NCBI GenBank assembly: GCA_963764565.1
Contig: CAVXTD010000024.1
Location: forward strand, 5,245 to 69,244
Length of the DNA: 64,000 bases
Reading direction: 5' to 3'
From: DATBLE01 sp963764565
GTDB taxonomy: Bacteria > Actinomycetota > Thermoleophilia > Gaiellales > Gaiellaceae
In this document: positions 25,987 to 35,229 of the stretch, one piece after another
Numbering within the stretch: the first letter of the stretch is position 1
Layout of the letters: every line of letters starts with the position of its first letter
Notes under the pieces: model-generated
Told to the model about the DNA's origin: nothing
What the model saw: the letters and a program-made list of their open reading frames with translations, nothing else
Databases searched by the model: none
Translations under genes and position numbers: made by a program

Positions 25987-26060
25987 GCGGATGTAGCTCA
26001 GTTGGCTAGAGCGTCTGCTTGCCATGCAGAAGGTCGAGGGTTCGAGTCCCTTCATCCGCT
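25987..26060 (+). tRNA. tRNA-Gly (anticodon GCC)
   Basis: GCGGATG pairs with CATCCGC, with a T discriminator. The D arm is GCTCAGTTGGCTAGAGC, the anticodon loop is TTGCCAT (anticodon GCC) on stem TCTGC/GCAGA, and the T arm is GAGGGTTCGAGTCCCTT. 74 nt. A weak hairpin CCCGC/GCGGG (about 26069-26086) follows. Confidence 0.96.
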
Positions 26061-26089
26061 CTAGGAAGCCCCGCTGAAACGGCGGGATT

Positions 26090-27430
26090 GTGTTTGCCGT
26101 CCGAGGTCGTCGATGCCGCGGCCGTGACGTTTCCCTCCACTCACTGCGTCTTCACCCCGACTGGCGGCCGCGTGATCGGCCGCGCGGCCCTGCTGGTCGA
26201 GGGGGCTCGAGCGGCCAGTTCGCGCTGGGCGACTCGCTTGCCCTGCGCCGCGGCCGCAGATCTGGTGCGAGGTCGCTGGGCGGAGCCGGCGGTGTTGGTT
26301 GCGTCACGACCACCCGGATCGTTCTGCTGAAGCATCTATGGAACCGGGTGACGGACGTCGTGGCGGCCGGTCGCGACGCGGGGAGGAGATGTTGCTGCAG
26401 CTTGAGCCGCGAGCTGGTGGCACCGGCCGCACTGGAGATGAAACGGGTCGGGTTCTACGTGTGCGAGAGCGGCCGTTGGAGGTGAGCTCATGCGCTGCCT
26501 GGGCGCCTCGCTCGTCGAGGAAGTCCTCGCAGGGCACGGGAAGCTGGGCTCGTTTCGAAGCTACCGAAGCAGTTGGTTCGAGCCGGCCGACCGAAGAGCG
26601 GCTTCGCGGCTACCTCACGACACTGGAAGATCGGCTCGCTGGGCCGCTGGTCGAGGCGCTCGAGGTCAGTCGCGTGCCTCGCCCGGTCAGCGGAGTGCTC
26701 ACGCACGTCTGATGCTCGCCGGGTCGGCGTGACGGCTCGGAAGCGCGGCTGAACGAGAAGCTGGTCGGGCTCGTTGACTCCACGGCCCCGACGTTTCCCT
26801 CCACATCACTGTTCCGCTGCCTTGCGGTGCGTGATCGGCGGCAGAGCGTGCGGTGTTGGCGGACAGTTCGAGTGGGCGATCTCACTCCGCTCGAAGGGAC
26901 GACCGCAGTCTGGTTCGAGGTCGCGGAGGCGGAGCCGGCGGCGTTGGTCGCCGTCACGACCACCCGGATCGTCCTGCCGACATCGGCTGAGGCCGAGCGC
27001 GTAGCTCTGCCCGGTCGCAGCGGAGATGTTGCTGCAGCTGGAGCCGGAGCTGCTGCACCGGCGCCACTGATAGGAGAAGCTGGTCGGGTTGTTGCTCCAC
27101 GTCCCGGTTCGGCGCTCAGGGTCTGTCCCTGCGTTGCGGTGCCGGTGATCGTCGGCAGCGCGGTGTTGCCCGGAGGGCTCGGGGTCACTGGACGACCGCG
27201 GTCTGGTTCGAGGTCGCGGAGGCGGAGCCGCCGGCGTTGGTCGCCGTCACCACCACCCGGATCGTCCTTCCGGCGTCGGCGGAGGCCGAGCAGGTAGGTC
27301 TGCCCGGTGGCAGCGGAGATGTTGCTGCAGCTGGAGCCGGAGCTGCTGCACCGGCGCCACTGATACGAGAAGCTGGTCGGGCTGTTGCTCCACGTCCCGG
27401 TGCTTGCGCCCAGGGTCTGTCCCTGCGTTC
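26090..27430. repeat. Tandem ~300-bp repeats (Ig-like modules), progressively decayed
   Basis: At least three copies run on the minus strand: about 27100-27430 (best preserved), 26780-27110, and a poor one around 26120-26460 with a possible fourth near 26500-26700. Copies share blocks such as GAGATGTTGCTGCAGCTGGA and GTTGGTCGCCGTCAC. In protein they read as GTWSNSPTSFSYQWRRC followed by GRTIRVVVTATNAAGSASA. Similarity falls away toward 26100 and the frame breaks repeatedly. They encode the C-terminal part of the protein that starts at 28715. Confidence 0.7.
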
Positions 27431-28715
27431 CCGCGGGCTGCAGCCCGGAAGCAACTGATCCCATTCGTATCCGCGGTGTCTGCCCGACGATGCTCGGCTC
27501 GTGAAACCGGTGCCGGAGAACCAGGGGTCGCCGAGCGCTGCCGCGTTCACGGTGTAGTCCCTCGGAAGGTCGCCCGTCCTCTCGATCCCGTCCTGGTACT
27601 GGATCCCGAGCAGCGTGCACTGCGGCCGCGGCGGTACCAGATCCGCGAAATGGACGGTCTTCAACGCAGGATCGGCGACGGGGTCGAGGGTCGCGCTGCG
27701 GTACTCGACGATCGTCCGCTCTGCATCCTCGTAGCGGATCTGCCAGTCGGCCGATGTCGGCGCCCATGAAGGCGAGGTTCGTTCCCCCATCTCGGGCGGC
27801 CTCGAACGCGTCCCGCATCTCCTTGCTCCAGTACTCGTCGTGGCCCGAGACGACCACGAGACGATGCCCGGTCAGCTCCGCCGGGTTCCGGTGCACGTCG
27901 ACGTCGGTCGTGTAGGACATGTCGTAGCCCTCGCGCTCGAGGAAGCGCAGCAGGTTGATCTCGTAGCGCGGGAAGAAGCTCGCGTCGTAGGGCCGGTCGA
28001 AGGAGACCTTGACGGCCGCGACCCCATTCGTGCTCGAGTTGGGGTAGAGACTCTTGCCGCCCCACGGGTTGTAGGCCTGCAGCGTGTTCACCGCCGAGTC
28101 GACGAGAACCGTCGCGTTCTGCCCTGCCGGCGCACGCACGATCACCGGCACGTTGGTCGACTGGCCCGCCTGCGGACCGCTCGTCAGGAGCAGCTTCACC
28201 GAGAAGTAGCCGCTCGTCGCATCGGCCGGAATGGTGAACGAGTCGGTCACCGGCCAGCCCGCACTCAAGATCCCGGTCGCCGGATCGGGTGCCGGAATCG
28301 GCCGCGCCGTTCCCTGCTCGTCGCCCGCGCAGTCCGGCAGGCAGCCGATCAGACGGCCGCCGGCGCCGCCGTACCAGCCCAAGCGGTAGACCTCCACCCG
28401 GTAGCGCGCAGCCGGGCTCGTGCTCACGTGCAGATCGATCGCCTCACCCGGCAGAGCGCTCACCTGGGAGCTGTACCCCTCGATGCTGTGCTCGAGACCG
28501 GGCGGGATCGCTGTGATCAGCGGCTCCCAGCCTGTCGACCCCGGTTTCGCGTTCTCGATCTGAACGGCATTCGGACCAGCGGCAACTGCCGCGGCGCTGC
28601 GCCCGCCCAGCACGACCGCCGCGGCGAGCAGGAGCACCGCGGCCAACGACCTTCGGGTGAGTGCGGGCAGCAGCCGGTTACCGAATGAATCGCGTCGAAG
28701 CCGGCTCGTGTCCAA
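26610..28715 (-). CDS. Secreted N,N-dimethylformamidase-like (DMFA2_C type) protein with Ig-like repeats, frameshifted
   Basis: TTG start at 28715 and a signal segment (RRSLAAVLLLAAAVVLGG, about 21-38). A beta-sandwich domain (IEGYSSQVSALPGEAIDLHVST) is followed by the large-subunit-like catalytic region: RPYDASFFPRYEINLLRFLEREGYDMSY, VVVSGHDEYWSKEMRDAFEAARDGGTNLAFMGAD, and GYEWDQLLPGC. A doubled G near 27750 and further shifts near 27450 and 27280 separate these from the Ig-like repeats, so a clean 3' end cannot be fixed; the N-terminal frame closes at 26610. Such proteins are extracellular; the substrate is unlikely to be dimethylformamide. Confidence 0.65.
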   Translation of the reverse strand: MDTSRLRRDSFGNRLLPALTRRSLAAVLLLAAAVVLGGRSAAAVAAGPNAVQIENAKPGSTGWEPLITAIPPGLEHSIEGYSSQVSALPGEAIDLHVSTSPAARYRVEVYRLGWYGGAGGRLIGCLPDCAGDEQGTARPIPAPDPATGILSAGWPVTDSFTIPADATSGYFSVKLLLTSGPQAGQSTNVPVIVRAPAGQNATVLVDSAVNTLQAYNPWGGKSLYPNSSTNGVAAVKVSFDRPYDASFFPRYEINLLRFLEREGYDMSYTTDVDVHRNPAELTGHRLVVVSGHDEYWSKEMRDAFEAARDGGTNLAFMGADIGRLADPLRGCRADDRRVPQRDPRPRRRSCVEDRPFRGSGTAAAAVHAARDPVPGRDREDGRPSEGLHRERGSARRPLVLRHRFHEPSIVGQTPRIRMGSVASGLQPAGTQGQTLGASTGTWSNSPTSFSYQWRRCSSSGSSCSNISAATGQTYLLGLRRRRKDDPGGGDGDQRRRLRLRDLEPDRGRPVTPSPPGNTALPTITGTATQGQTLSAEPGRGATTRPASPISGAGAAAPAPAAATSPLRPGRATRSASADVGRTIRVVVTATNAAGSASATSNQTAVVPSSGVRSPTRTVRQHRTLCRRSRTARQRNSDVEGNVGAVESTSPTSFSFSRASEPSRRPGEHQTCVSTPLTGRGTRLTSSASTSGPASRSSSVVR

Positions 28716-29044
28716 TCGGCACTTAGCGTCCTCCGCCGAGAGGGCGTCCCGTCACCGACGATTGGCGAGCGAAACCTGGCCGATCGTGTGGATCACGTCG
28801 AAACATCCGGTGGGATCGACGTTCGCGGGCGGTCTCGCCGCTAGCCGACGCGGACCGACACGAGCCTGCGGGTCGAGACGCCCGCCGGCACGTTGCCGCC
28901 CGGCTTGCGCGCTCGCACGAACACGACGACGAGCGTTGCCGCGCGAAGTGCGAACGGGCTTGACCGTCGCAGACCGATCGCTCGGTCCTGGGATCGCTCA
29001 GGTCGAAGGCCTGAGCGCTCGGCACGTAGCCTGGAGACCGATTC
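28716..29044. other. Divergent intergenic region with a possible gene remnant
   Basis: Leader region for the genes at 28715 (minus) and 29045 (plus). On the minus strand 28840-28960 reads VVFVRARKPGGNVPAGVSTRRLVSVRVG-stop, which looks like the last strand pair of an Ig/fn3-like secreted protein, but nothing recognisable lies upstream of it. It may be the broken tail of another repeat protein. No other coding sign. Confidence 0.3.
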
Positions 29045-30535
29045 GTGAGACTGCGGCCCGACAAGCCTGCACGCTTCTTCCTGTTCCTGCTCGGCGCCGG
29101 GCTGCTCCTGCTCGGTGGCCTTCTGCTTGCGTTCCTGCTGCGCGGCCCGCCGCGCCACGAGGTTCAGGCGACGACGACCGAGCAGACGACCGAGCAGGCG
29201 ACGACCGCGCCGACGACGACTGCGCCGGCGACGACTGCGCCGCCCGCCCCCGACGACGCGCCCGCTCCGCCCCCGACGACCGCGCCCGCTCCGCCCCCGA
29301 CGACCGTGCCCGCTCCACCGCCGTCGCCGGGCCCGTTACGCGCGGTCGCGGCAGGGCCGTTCTCGGTGACCGTCGAGTGGACGGCGCCGGACCCGCCGGC
29401 GCGCATCGCGTACGGCGTGCCTGAGCTCGGGCCGACGATGTGGGCGCCGATGACCGGAAGCCGGGCGGTGCTGGCCGGGCTGAGGTTCTCGACCGTCTAT
29501 CGGGTGTGGGCAGGAGACTCGACGCTCGACGTGACGACGGCGCCGCCGCCCGAGTCGCCGATCGCGGCGATCGGCGGCGGCGCGATCCTGCTCGACCGTC
29601 AACCGTTCTTCCCGCTGCTCGTCCTCGCCCAGTGCCCATCGGGTTACGAGAGCAGCCTCGCCGCCGGGATCACGCTCTACGCCGAGAACGCGTGCGGCGG
29701 GATCGCCGAGCAGACCGCCGCGCTCTCGGGTCGGGCGCTGTCGCTGACCGAGACCGACGAAGCCGGCATCGGCGGGCCGGGCGTGATCGGCTGGTACTAC
29801 CCGGACGAGGCCGACCTGAAGGGGATCACGGCCGCGACGATGCCGACGTTCCCGACCCTCGCCGCCACCGGCCGGCTGCGCGTGCTCACGCTGACGAACC
29901 ACTTCTATTCGAGAACGGCGGAGCTGCCGGCCGGTCGCGGCGTGTACCCGGAGCTGATCGCCAAGGCGGACGTCGTCGGCTTCGACCTCTACCCGCTTCA
30001 GGAGTTCTGCGACCCGGGCTGGCTTCCCGACGTCGCCCACGCCCAGCGAGAGCTCGTCCGGCTTGCCCGCGGCCGGCCGACCTTCCAGTGGATCGAGGCG
30101 TCGACCTGGAAGTGCACGGGGTTGGCCGAGCGGGTGACGCCGGTGACGGTTCGGGCCGAGTCCTGGCTCGCGGTTGCGGGCGGAGCGCGCGGCCTTGGCT
30201 TCTTCCCGGCCGATTGGCCCGCCGACGTGAGTCCGGGCGTTGCCGGCGTGGCAAAGGAGGTGACTGCGCTGGGTGCGGCGCTCGTCGCTCCCGATGCACC
30301 GGTTTCGGCTACCGCACCGGTCATCGCCGCTGCACGCAAGGTGCGCGGCGCGCTCTACGTGATCGCGGTCAACCCGACCAAGAGTACGGTGCGGGCGACA
30401 GTGAGGGCGCCCGGGCTCGCAGGCCGGGAGGCATCGGTGCTCGGGGAGCAGCGTGCCGTTGCCTCCTCAGGAGACTCGTTCGAAGACTCGTTCCGGCCCC
30501 TCGAGGTGCACATCTACGTCGTTGCACCGGCCTAA
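29045..30535 (+). CDS. Membrane-anchored protein with Thr/Pro linker and glycosidase-like TIM-barrel domain
   Basis: 496 residues from a GTG. One N-terminal membrane anchor (about 10-32), a Thr/Ala/Pro linker with TTAPAPPPTT repeats (about 42-95), a short fn3-like strand set (VAAGPFSVTVEWTAPDPPARIAYGVP), then a barrel-like region: GYESSLAAGITLYAENACGG, GVIGWYYPDEADLKG, LTLTNHFYSR, KADVVGFDLYPLQEFC and TFQWIEASTWKC. The order of strand ends resembles GH-like putative glycosidases; possible acid/base Asp-Glu pairs are PDEAD and IEAS. C-terminal beta-domain ends VHIYVV. Extracytoplasmic. No family assigned with certainty. A GCGTTAA/TTAACGC hairpin follows the stop. Confidence 0.62.
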   Translation: MRLRPDKPARFFLFLLGAGLLLLGGLLLAFLLRGPPRHEVQATTTEQTTEQATTAPTTTAPATTAPPAPDDAPAPPPTTAPAPPPTTVPAPPPSPGPLRAVAAGPFSVTVEWTAPDPPARIAYGVPELGPTMWAPMTGSRAVLAGLRFSTVYRVWAGDSTLDVTTAPPPESPIAAIGGGAILLDRQPFFPLLVLAQCPSGYESSLAAGITLYAENACGGIAEQTAALSGRALSLTETDEAGIGGPGVIGWYYPDEADLKGITAATMPTFPTLAATGRLRVLTLTNHFYSRTAELPAGRGVYPELIAKADVVGFDLYPLQEFCDPGWLPDVAHAQRELVRLARGRPTFQWIEASTWKCTGLAERVTPVTVRAESWLAVAGGARGLGFFPADWPADVSPGVAGVAKEVTALGAALVAPDAPVSATAPVIAAARKVRGALYVIAVNPTKSTVRATVRAPGLAGREASVLGEQRAVASSGDSFEDSFRPLEVHIYVVAPA

Positions 30536-30539
30536 CAGA

Positions 30540-30559
30540 GCGTTAACCAGGCTTAACGC
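30540..30559. terminator. Hairpin after the glycosidase-like gene
   Basis: GCGTTAA (30540-30546), loop CCAGGC, TTAACGC (30553-30559), starting 5 bp after the stop at 30535. No T-run; moderate stability. Confidence 0.45.
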
Positions 30560-30592
30560 CCCGTTCGCTGCCCGCGTGCTTCACTACCGTCC

Positions 30593-31638
30593 TTGCGTCG
30601 GATCCTCGTCCTTCTGATCGTCGCAGTCGCGGTCGCGGCCGCCGCTTCGGTCTCGCCGGCTTCGGCGCGGGCTCCCGGCGCAGGAGGCTACGCCTACGGC
30701 GCCGGTTCTGAGGCGCCGAAGGTCTCGCTGCGCGCGGGGCAGGCTCCGGCGGGCTTTACCGGCGGCCCGATCACCGCGGCAACTGGAGAGACGGTGACCG
30801 TCTACACCCAGGACGAGCTGCTCGCCGCCGACCCGAGCCTCAACCAGCACTGGGCGGACGTGCTGACCAGCCTGCTGCACGGCCCCGAGATCGCCGACGT
30901 GACACTGAACCTCGCGACGCTCGACCGCGTCAGGGCAGTTGTGCGGGGCCGGTGCGCTCGGCTGCTATTACAACAACGTCATCGTCGCGCTCGGCCAGGA
31001 CATTCGTGGTGTCACCGCACAGTCGATCGTCACGCACGAGTACGGGCACCACATCGCCGACCACCGCCTCAACGACCCTTGGAACGCGGTCGAATGGGGA
31101 ACGAAGCGGTGGGCTTCGTACGAGAACGTGTGCTCCCGCGCCGAGAGCGGAGAGCTTGTTCCGGGCGACGAGGGGCGCTTCTACCAGCTGAACCCGGGCG
31201 AGCTCTTCGCCGAGGACTACCGCGTCCTGAACGAGCGCCGGGCGGGGCTCCCGGAGTCGGCATGGCAAGTCGTCGACCAGCGCCTCTACCCCGACCAGCA
31301 GGCGCTCGATCTCCTGGCCCAGGACGTCACGAGTCCCTGGACGGCAAGCACGCCTGGCTGCCTACACCTCGAGTCTCGGTCCGCGAGCGACCGGCCGCGG
31401 CTTCCGGGTCTCGACGCCGCTCGACGGTAACTTCGCCGTCAGGCTCGTCTCTCCGGCCAAGGCTCGGCTGACGCTCCGGATCGTCGATGCCGTGTCGGGG
31501 AAGGTCGTCGCCGAGGACGCGTCGGCTCAGCGCGTGAAGACGCTGAGCGCGCCGGTCTGCGGCGCGCGGACGCTTCAGGTTCAGGTCAAGCGGGTATCCG
31601 GCGCCGGCACGTTCACGCTCGCCATCTCGAAGCCGTAG
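30593..31638 (+). CDS. Secreted zinc metallopeptidase-like protein (two frameshifts)
   Basis: TTG start and signal peptide (RRILVLLIVAVAVAAAASVSPASA). The mature part reads VTVYTQDELLAADPSLNQHWADVLTSLLHGPEIADVTLNLATLDRV. After an extra base at about 30930-30940 it continues CGAGALGCYYNNVIVALGQD and VTHEYGHHIADHR, a HEXXH zinc motif with a possible third ligand in NPGELFAEDYR. A second extra base near 31355 leads into a C-terminal beta-domain (GFRVSTPLDGNFAVRLVSPAKARLTLRIVDAVSG ... FTLAISKP), like bacterial pre-peptidase C-terminal domains. About 347 residues when repaired. Third exported protein in a row here. Confidence 0.72.
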
Positions 31639-31675
31639 CTGGCTGCTCTCGGGGGCGGGCTACCATGTCCCGTCC

Positions 31676-31746
31676 GGCGCCTTGGCCGAGTGGTTAGGCA
31701 GAGGCCTGCAAAGCCTCGTACGGCGGTTCGAATCCGCCAGGCGCCT
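31676..31746 (+). tRNA. tRNA-Cys (anticodon GCA)
   Basis: GGCGCCT pairs with AGGCGCC, T discriminator. D arm GGCCGAGTGGTTAGGC, anticodon loop CTGCAAA (GCA) on stem GAGGC/GCCTC, T arm GGCGGTTCGAATCCGCC. 71 nt. It marks the left edge of the accessory strip 31.7-37.6 kb; I found no second copy of its 3' end that would mark an attachment site. Confidence 0.96.
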
Positions 31747-31984
31747 CTTCTGCCGCTCGAAGCCATGACGACTTCGCGCGGGTCGGCGTGGCTGCGGGCG
31801 GGGGTGGGCCGCGCCCGTCATGCCGGTCGCGGCGGCGGATGTTGCCGTACAAGACGCATCGCCACGGCTCCGGAGCGTTGCGCGCCGGACGGTTCCTAGC
31901 GAAGTCCCGCCGGCTACCGCCGGCGGCGCCCTTCGGCCTCCGGGCAGACAACCGGGCAGTGAGGGGCGACACGCACCGGTTGAT

Positions 31985-32275
31985 CCGCGCTACTCTGCCA
32001 GGCGGCAACGGCGCCCAGTTTCCTCGCTCACTCACCCGCGGCGACGGTACTCGATCTGGGAGCGGGCACGAGGAAGCTCACGCGCGTGTCGTGCCCGTGT
32101 TGAGCCACGTGATCGTCGTGGAGCCGGCTGACGCGATGCGCGGGATGCTGGTGCAGGTGTGTCCGGGAGTCGAAGCTCTTGCCGGAGGCGCCGAAAGGAT
32201 TCCGCTTCCGGATACCTCAGTCGATGTCGTGTTTGTCGCTCAGGCGTTCCATACCTTCGACGGCGAGCGTCGCTG
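31985..32275 (+). pseudogene. Remnant of a class I SAM-dependent methyltransferase
   Basis: In one frame 32040-32095 gives ATVLDLGAGTRKLTRV, the glycine-rich AdoMet-binding motif I. In the next frame it continues SHVIVVEPADAMRGMLVQVCPGVEALAGGAERIPLPDTSVDVVFVAQAFHTFDGE (motifs II-IV). The part before motif I is poor and everything after FHTFDGE is missing: the sequence runs straight into the 3' end of the modA-like gene on the other strand. Loss of the whole C-terminal third plus a frameshift marks a true remnant. The region 31750-31985 between tRNA-Cys and this fragment holds nothing I recognise. Confidence 0.72.
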
Positions 32276-32282
32276 CCGGCGG

Positions 32283-33035
32283 TCAGTGCGTTGGCTTTGG
32301 CCTTGGGCCGAAGCCGTGCTGGACGAAGACGCGTTGGGCCTGCGCGCGGATCAGCTTCGTCACGTACGCGTAGGCCGCTTGGAGGTGGGTGCTGTTCTTG
32401 ACCGCGGCGACCTCGTAGACGACGTGCGGCTGTGCTGATTCGCGAATGCGGATCACGCCCACCTTGCCGAGGACAGGCTTTACGTCGGTGACGTAGACAA
32501 ACCCGGCGTCCGCCTGACCGAGCACCACCTTTCCGACGACCCCCTTCACGGCGGGCTCTTCGCTGACGACGTTCTTTAGGACGGCAGCCGAGATACCGAG
32601 GTTGTTCAGAACCGTGCGCGTGTACGAGCCGACCGGTACGCCCGCATCGCCGATCACCAGCTTGACCCCGGGTTTGGTCAGGTCGAAGACCGAATGGATA
32701 TTGGCCGGGTTCAACCTCGGGACGATCAGGACGAGCGTGTTCGTCACGAACGGGATGGGCTTCTGGACGAGCCCCTGTTGGTAGAGCTGCTCCGGGTACT
32801 TCGGGCTCGCCGCCGCGAACACATCTGCCGGAGCGCCCTGCTGGATCTGAAACGCGAGTTGGTCCGAGCCTGCGAAGTTGTACCGGGGCTGCTTGTCAAT
32901 AGCCGGAAGCACCTCTGTCAGAGAGGCGGCGGCGAAAACCGTCAGGTCGCGGGTGCTGACTGAATAAGCCGATGTGGCGCCTGGCAAGAGGACAGCCAGG
33001 ACAACTGCGGACAGAAACAGGAGGCGAGTTCGCAT
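32283..33035 (-). CDS. modA: Molybdate ABC transporter substrate-binding protein, orphan
   Basis: 250 residues from ATG 33035 (a GTG at 33047 is possible). Signal peptide LLFLSAVVLAVLLPGATSAYS. Type II periplasmic-binding fold signature: LTVFAAASLTEVLPAI, YNFAGSDQLAFQIQQGAPADVFAAAS, VIGDAGVPVGSYTRTVL and VLGQADAGFVYVTDV, all at ModA positions. It should bind molybdate or tungstate outside the membrane. No modB or modC gene is present beside it: on one side is a methyltransferase remnant, on the other an SDR. It may work with a distant permease or have been left after rearrangement. Confidence 0.85.
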   Translation of the reverse strand: MRTRLLFLSAVVLAVLLPGATSAYSVSTRDLTVFAAASLTEVLPAIDKQPRYNFAGSDQLAFQIQQGAPADVFAAASPKYPEQLYQQGLVQKPIPFVTNTLVLIVPRLNPANIHSVFDLTKPGVKLVIGDAGVPVGSYTRTVLNNLGISAAVLKNVVSEEPAVKGVVGKVVLGQADAGFVYVTDVKPVLGKVGVIRIRESAQPHVVYEVAAVKNSTHLQAAYAYVTKLIRAQAQRVFVQHGFGPRPKPTH

Positions 33036-33226
33036 TGCCGCCGACACTAGGCCGACGGGAGTATCCCGGTCAAGGTTCGCCTAGGCAATGCATAGTTCAG
33101 GTAGGACCCTGGGAATCTCCCGGCCGGATCGCAGAGCTCGTCCTCGACGCATCGGCTCTCCAGGGCCGCAGCACGAGTCTGCGCCGTGTTGCGGAATGTT
33201 CCCTGAGCGTCGGGCGTCGGCGGCGG

Positions 33227-34184
33227 CTACCGCTCTTGACCTACCGGAACTGGTCGATGCCGTGGCCGTCTTCGCTGCTCCCAGCCGTAGGCGGCGAGGT
33301 AGCCCCAGCAGTCGGGCCGGCTACCGTCGGTGTCCGTGACGCCGTAGGCGTCGGCAAGCTGGCGCGCGCTGACGATCGAGCCCTTCCAGCGCTCGGCGTC
33401 GCCGGCGAGGGCGAGCGCGGCAACGCCTCGGGCGACATACGTCGGCGACTCGGAGATCGCGAAGCCGGGACGGTCCCGGCAGGCGTCCCGCCAGTTCGCC
33501 TCGGAGACGCCGAAGTTCTCCAGCATCCGCTCGGAGCGCAGCCAGCCGGGAGTCACTCCGACGACCGCCACCGGCTCGTTCTCCAGCTCGACCGCGAGCC
33601 CCTTCACGATCCGCTCGACGTTGGCCTTGACGAGGTCGTAGTAGAAGCCCACGTTGCGCCGGAACTCGGCGTTCGCCTGCGAGGTGCCGTCCGTCATCTC
33701 GACCACGAGGCCGCGCGTGCCCAGCGGCCTCGGCGGTGCGCAGCATGAGCGGAATGGCGGCACGACAGGTGATCAGATGCGTGTGCACGCCCATCTGCAG
33801 CATCCGCAGCCCGCCCGCCCAGTCGTGCTCCCAGAGCGGCTTGTCCCATTCCATGTACCGGTCGCCGCCGAAGATGTCGTTGACGAGTACGTCCAGCCGG
33901 CCCTGGTCGCGCTCGATTCCCCCGACGAGCTCGGCAACCGAGGCGGGGTCTTCGTGATCGACCACGAGCGCCGATCCGGCTCCTCCCGCGGCCGCGATCA
34001 GGTCTCCGGTCTCCTCGATCGTCTCGGGCCTTCCCATCTCCGAGGGCCCGGACGCACGGCTGCTGCGGCCGGTCGCGTAGACGTAGAAGCCCGCGCGGGC
34101 GAGCTCGACGGCGATCGCACGGCCTGCCCCACGCGTCGCGCCCGCAACCAGCGCCACCTGCCCCGACAGCGGCGACTCAGACAT
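33227..34184 (-). CDS. Short-chain dehydrogenase/reductase (frameshifted)
   Basis: ATG 34184 with GGAGGTGGTG upstream. SGQVALVAGATRGAGRAIAVELARAGFYVYATGRSS gives the TGxxxGxG-type nucleotide loop and an NADPH-leaning Arg. VLVNDIFGG replaces the usual NNAG, and YYDLVK supplies the Tyr-x-x-x-Lys pair after a one-base insertion near 33717. The C-terminus VTPGWLRSERMLENFG is typical of a large SDR subgroup in actinobacteria. Corrected length about 318 residues. Substrate unknown. Lies alone in the accessory strip. Confidence 0.8.
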
Positions 34185-34246
34185 CACCACCTCCACTCAT
34201 CATCCACCTCGCTCGCCCCGAGGATAGATCCTCGGCCGAGCCGGTG

Positions 34247-34552
34247 TTACTTCCCGGACTGCAGCTCCCAGGCGCCGATCACCGCGTCTTCCACGGCATC
34301 GGCATTCCCGTTCTCAAGGTCCGCGACCACCATCATGTGCTTCGCGAAACGCTTCGGCACCGAGAAGGTCTCGGGGAACGACTGGAGCAGGAGGTCTCGA
34401 AACTCGAACGACGCACGAATGACGATGTGGCTGTCGTCGAGCTGCCGCGCCACCAGGCGGCCGCGATACCGCCAATCAAGCAAGCCCTCCCGACGACTCT
34501 CGGAGACACCGTCGAGCTGGGCGGCCAAGCGGCTGAGGTCCGCGAGCGTCAC
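34247..34552 (-). CDS. MmcQ/YjbR-family protein
   Basis: 101 residues from a GTG. The pattern LDGVSESRREGLLDWRYRGRLVARQLDDSHIVIRASFEFRDLLLQSFPETFSVPKRFAKHMMVVADL is that of MmcQ/YjbR (cyaY-like fold) proteins. These are small, cytoplasmic and thought to bind DNA or act as accessory proteins; no confirmed reaction. It is a single gene between an SDR and a GNAT protein and is complete. Confidence 0.75.
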   Translation of the reverse strand: MTLADLSRLAAQLDGVSESRREGLLDWRYRGRLVARQLDDSHIVIRASFEFRDLLLQSFPETFSVPKRFAKHMMVVADLENGNADAVEDAVIGAWELQSGK

Positions 34553-34659
34553 CGGGTAATCGTCGCATGTCGGTCGAGAATGTCCGCCAGGCGCAACACG
34601 ACCTGCCGCGATGACGGTCGCCAGTGTTCCGGAATGACCCCTGAGCGTCGCGAGATCGC

Positions 34660-35229
34660 CTACGACGTCGGCTCAATGACTTTGGTGACGACCCAGCGGT
34701 GCTTTCCGATCTTGCGGTCGCGGACGAATCCCAGCTTCTCGTAGGTCGACAGGGCGCCGTTGAAGAGGAAGCCGGCAGGAACCGAGCCCACGGCTTCGGG
34801 ATAGCCCTCTACCTTGCCGCCGCCGAGAAGTGCGATCAGATCGAGTGCCCCTGCGAGCGCGGCCGTGGCGACGCCCCGACGCCGGTGCCCCTTGCCGACG
34901 AAGTTGCAGGCGATTCGCCAGTCCGGCAACGCGGTGAGGCTCTTCTCGTAGGCGGCGCGGTTCTTGATCTTCGGCACCTCGTCCGGCGCGCCGAACTGGC
35001 ACCAACCCACACAGTCGTCGCCGTCGAACACAAGGGCCGCGTGCGCCGTGCCCGCCTTCACCCGTGCGAGCTTGCGTTCCCGGTTCAACGACGGGTCGCG
35101 GCTGTCATCCGGATGAAAGCCCATGCACCAGCAGCCCCCGAAGACGCCGTTGTTCGCTTCGACGAGCTTGGCGAACGCGTCCCAGTTCGACTTATCGAAA
35201 GCCTTAATCGTGTACCCCGACCCCACCAT
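34660..35229 (-). CDS. GNAT-family N-acetyltransferase
   Basis: 189 residues. Acetyl-CoA loop is FVGKGHRRRGVATAALAGALDLI (R-R-x-G-x-A), preceded by strand 4 DWRIACNFV and followed by GFLFNGALSTYEKLGFVRDR, the usual GNAT end. The N-terminus NNGVFGGCWCMGFHPDD resembles a subgroup annotated only as GNAT. Short repeats of the GGAATGACNCCTGA type lie on both sides (34630s and 35280s). Confidence 0.8.
   Translation of the reverse strand: MVGSGYTIKAFDKSNWDAFAKLVEANNGVFGGCWCMGFHPDDSRDPSLNRERKLARVKAGTAHAALVFDGDDCVGWCQFGAPDEVPKIKNRAAYEKSLTALPDWRIACNFVGKGHRRRGVATAALAGALDLIALLGGGKVEGYPEAVGSVPAGFLFNGALSTYEKLGFVRDRKIGKHRWVVTKVIEPTS

Noticed and set aside
26090..27430. CRISPR or transposon repeats
   Set aside because: About 300-bp copies translate to Ig-like modules of the minus-strand protein; no cas genes or transposase motifs anywhere in the window.
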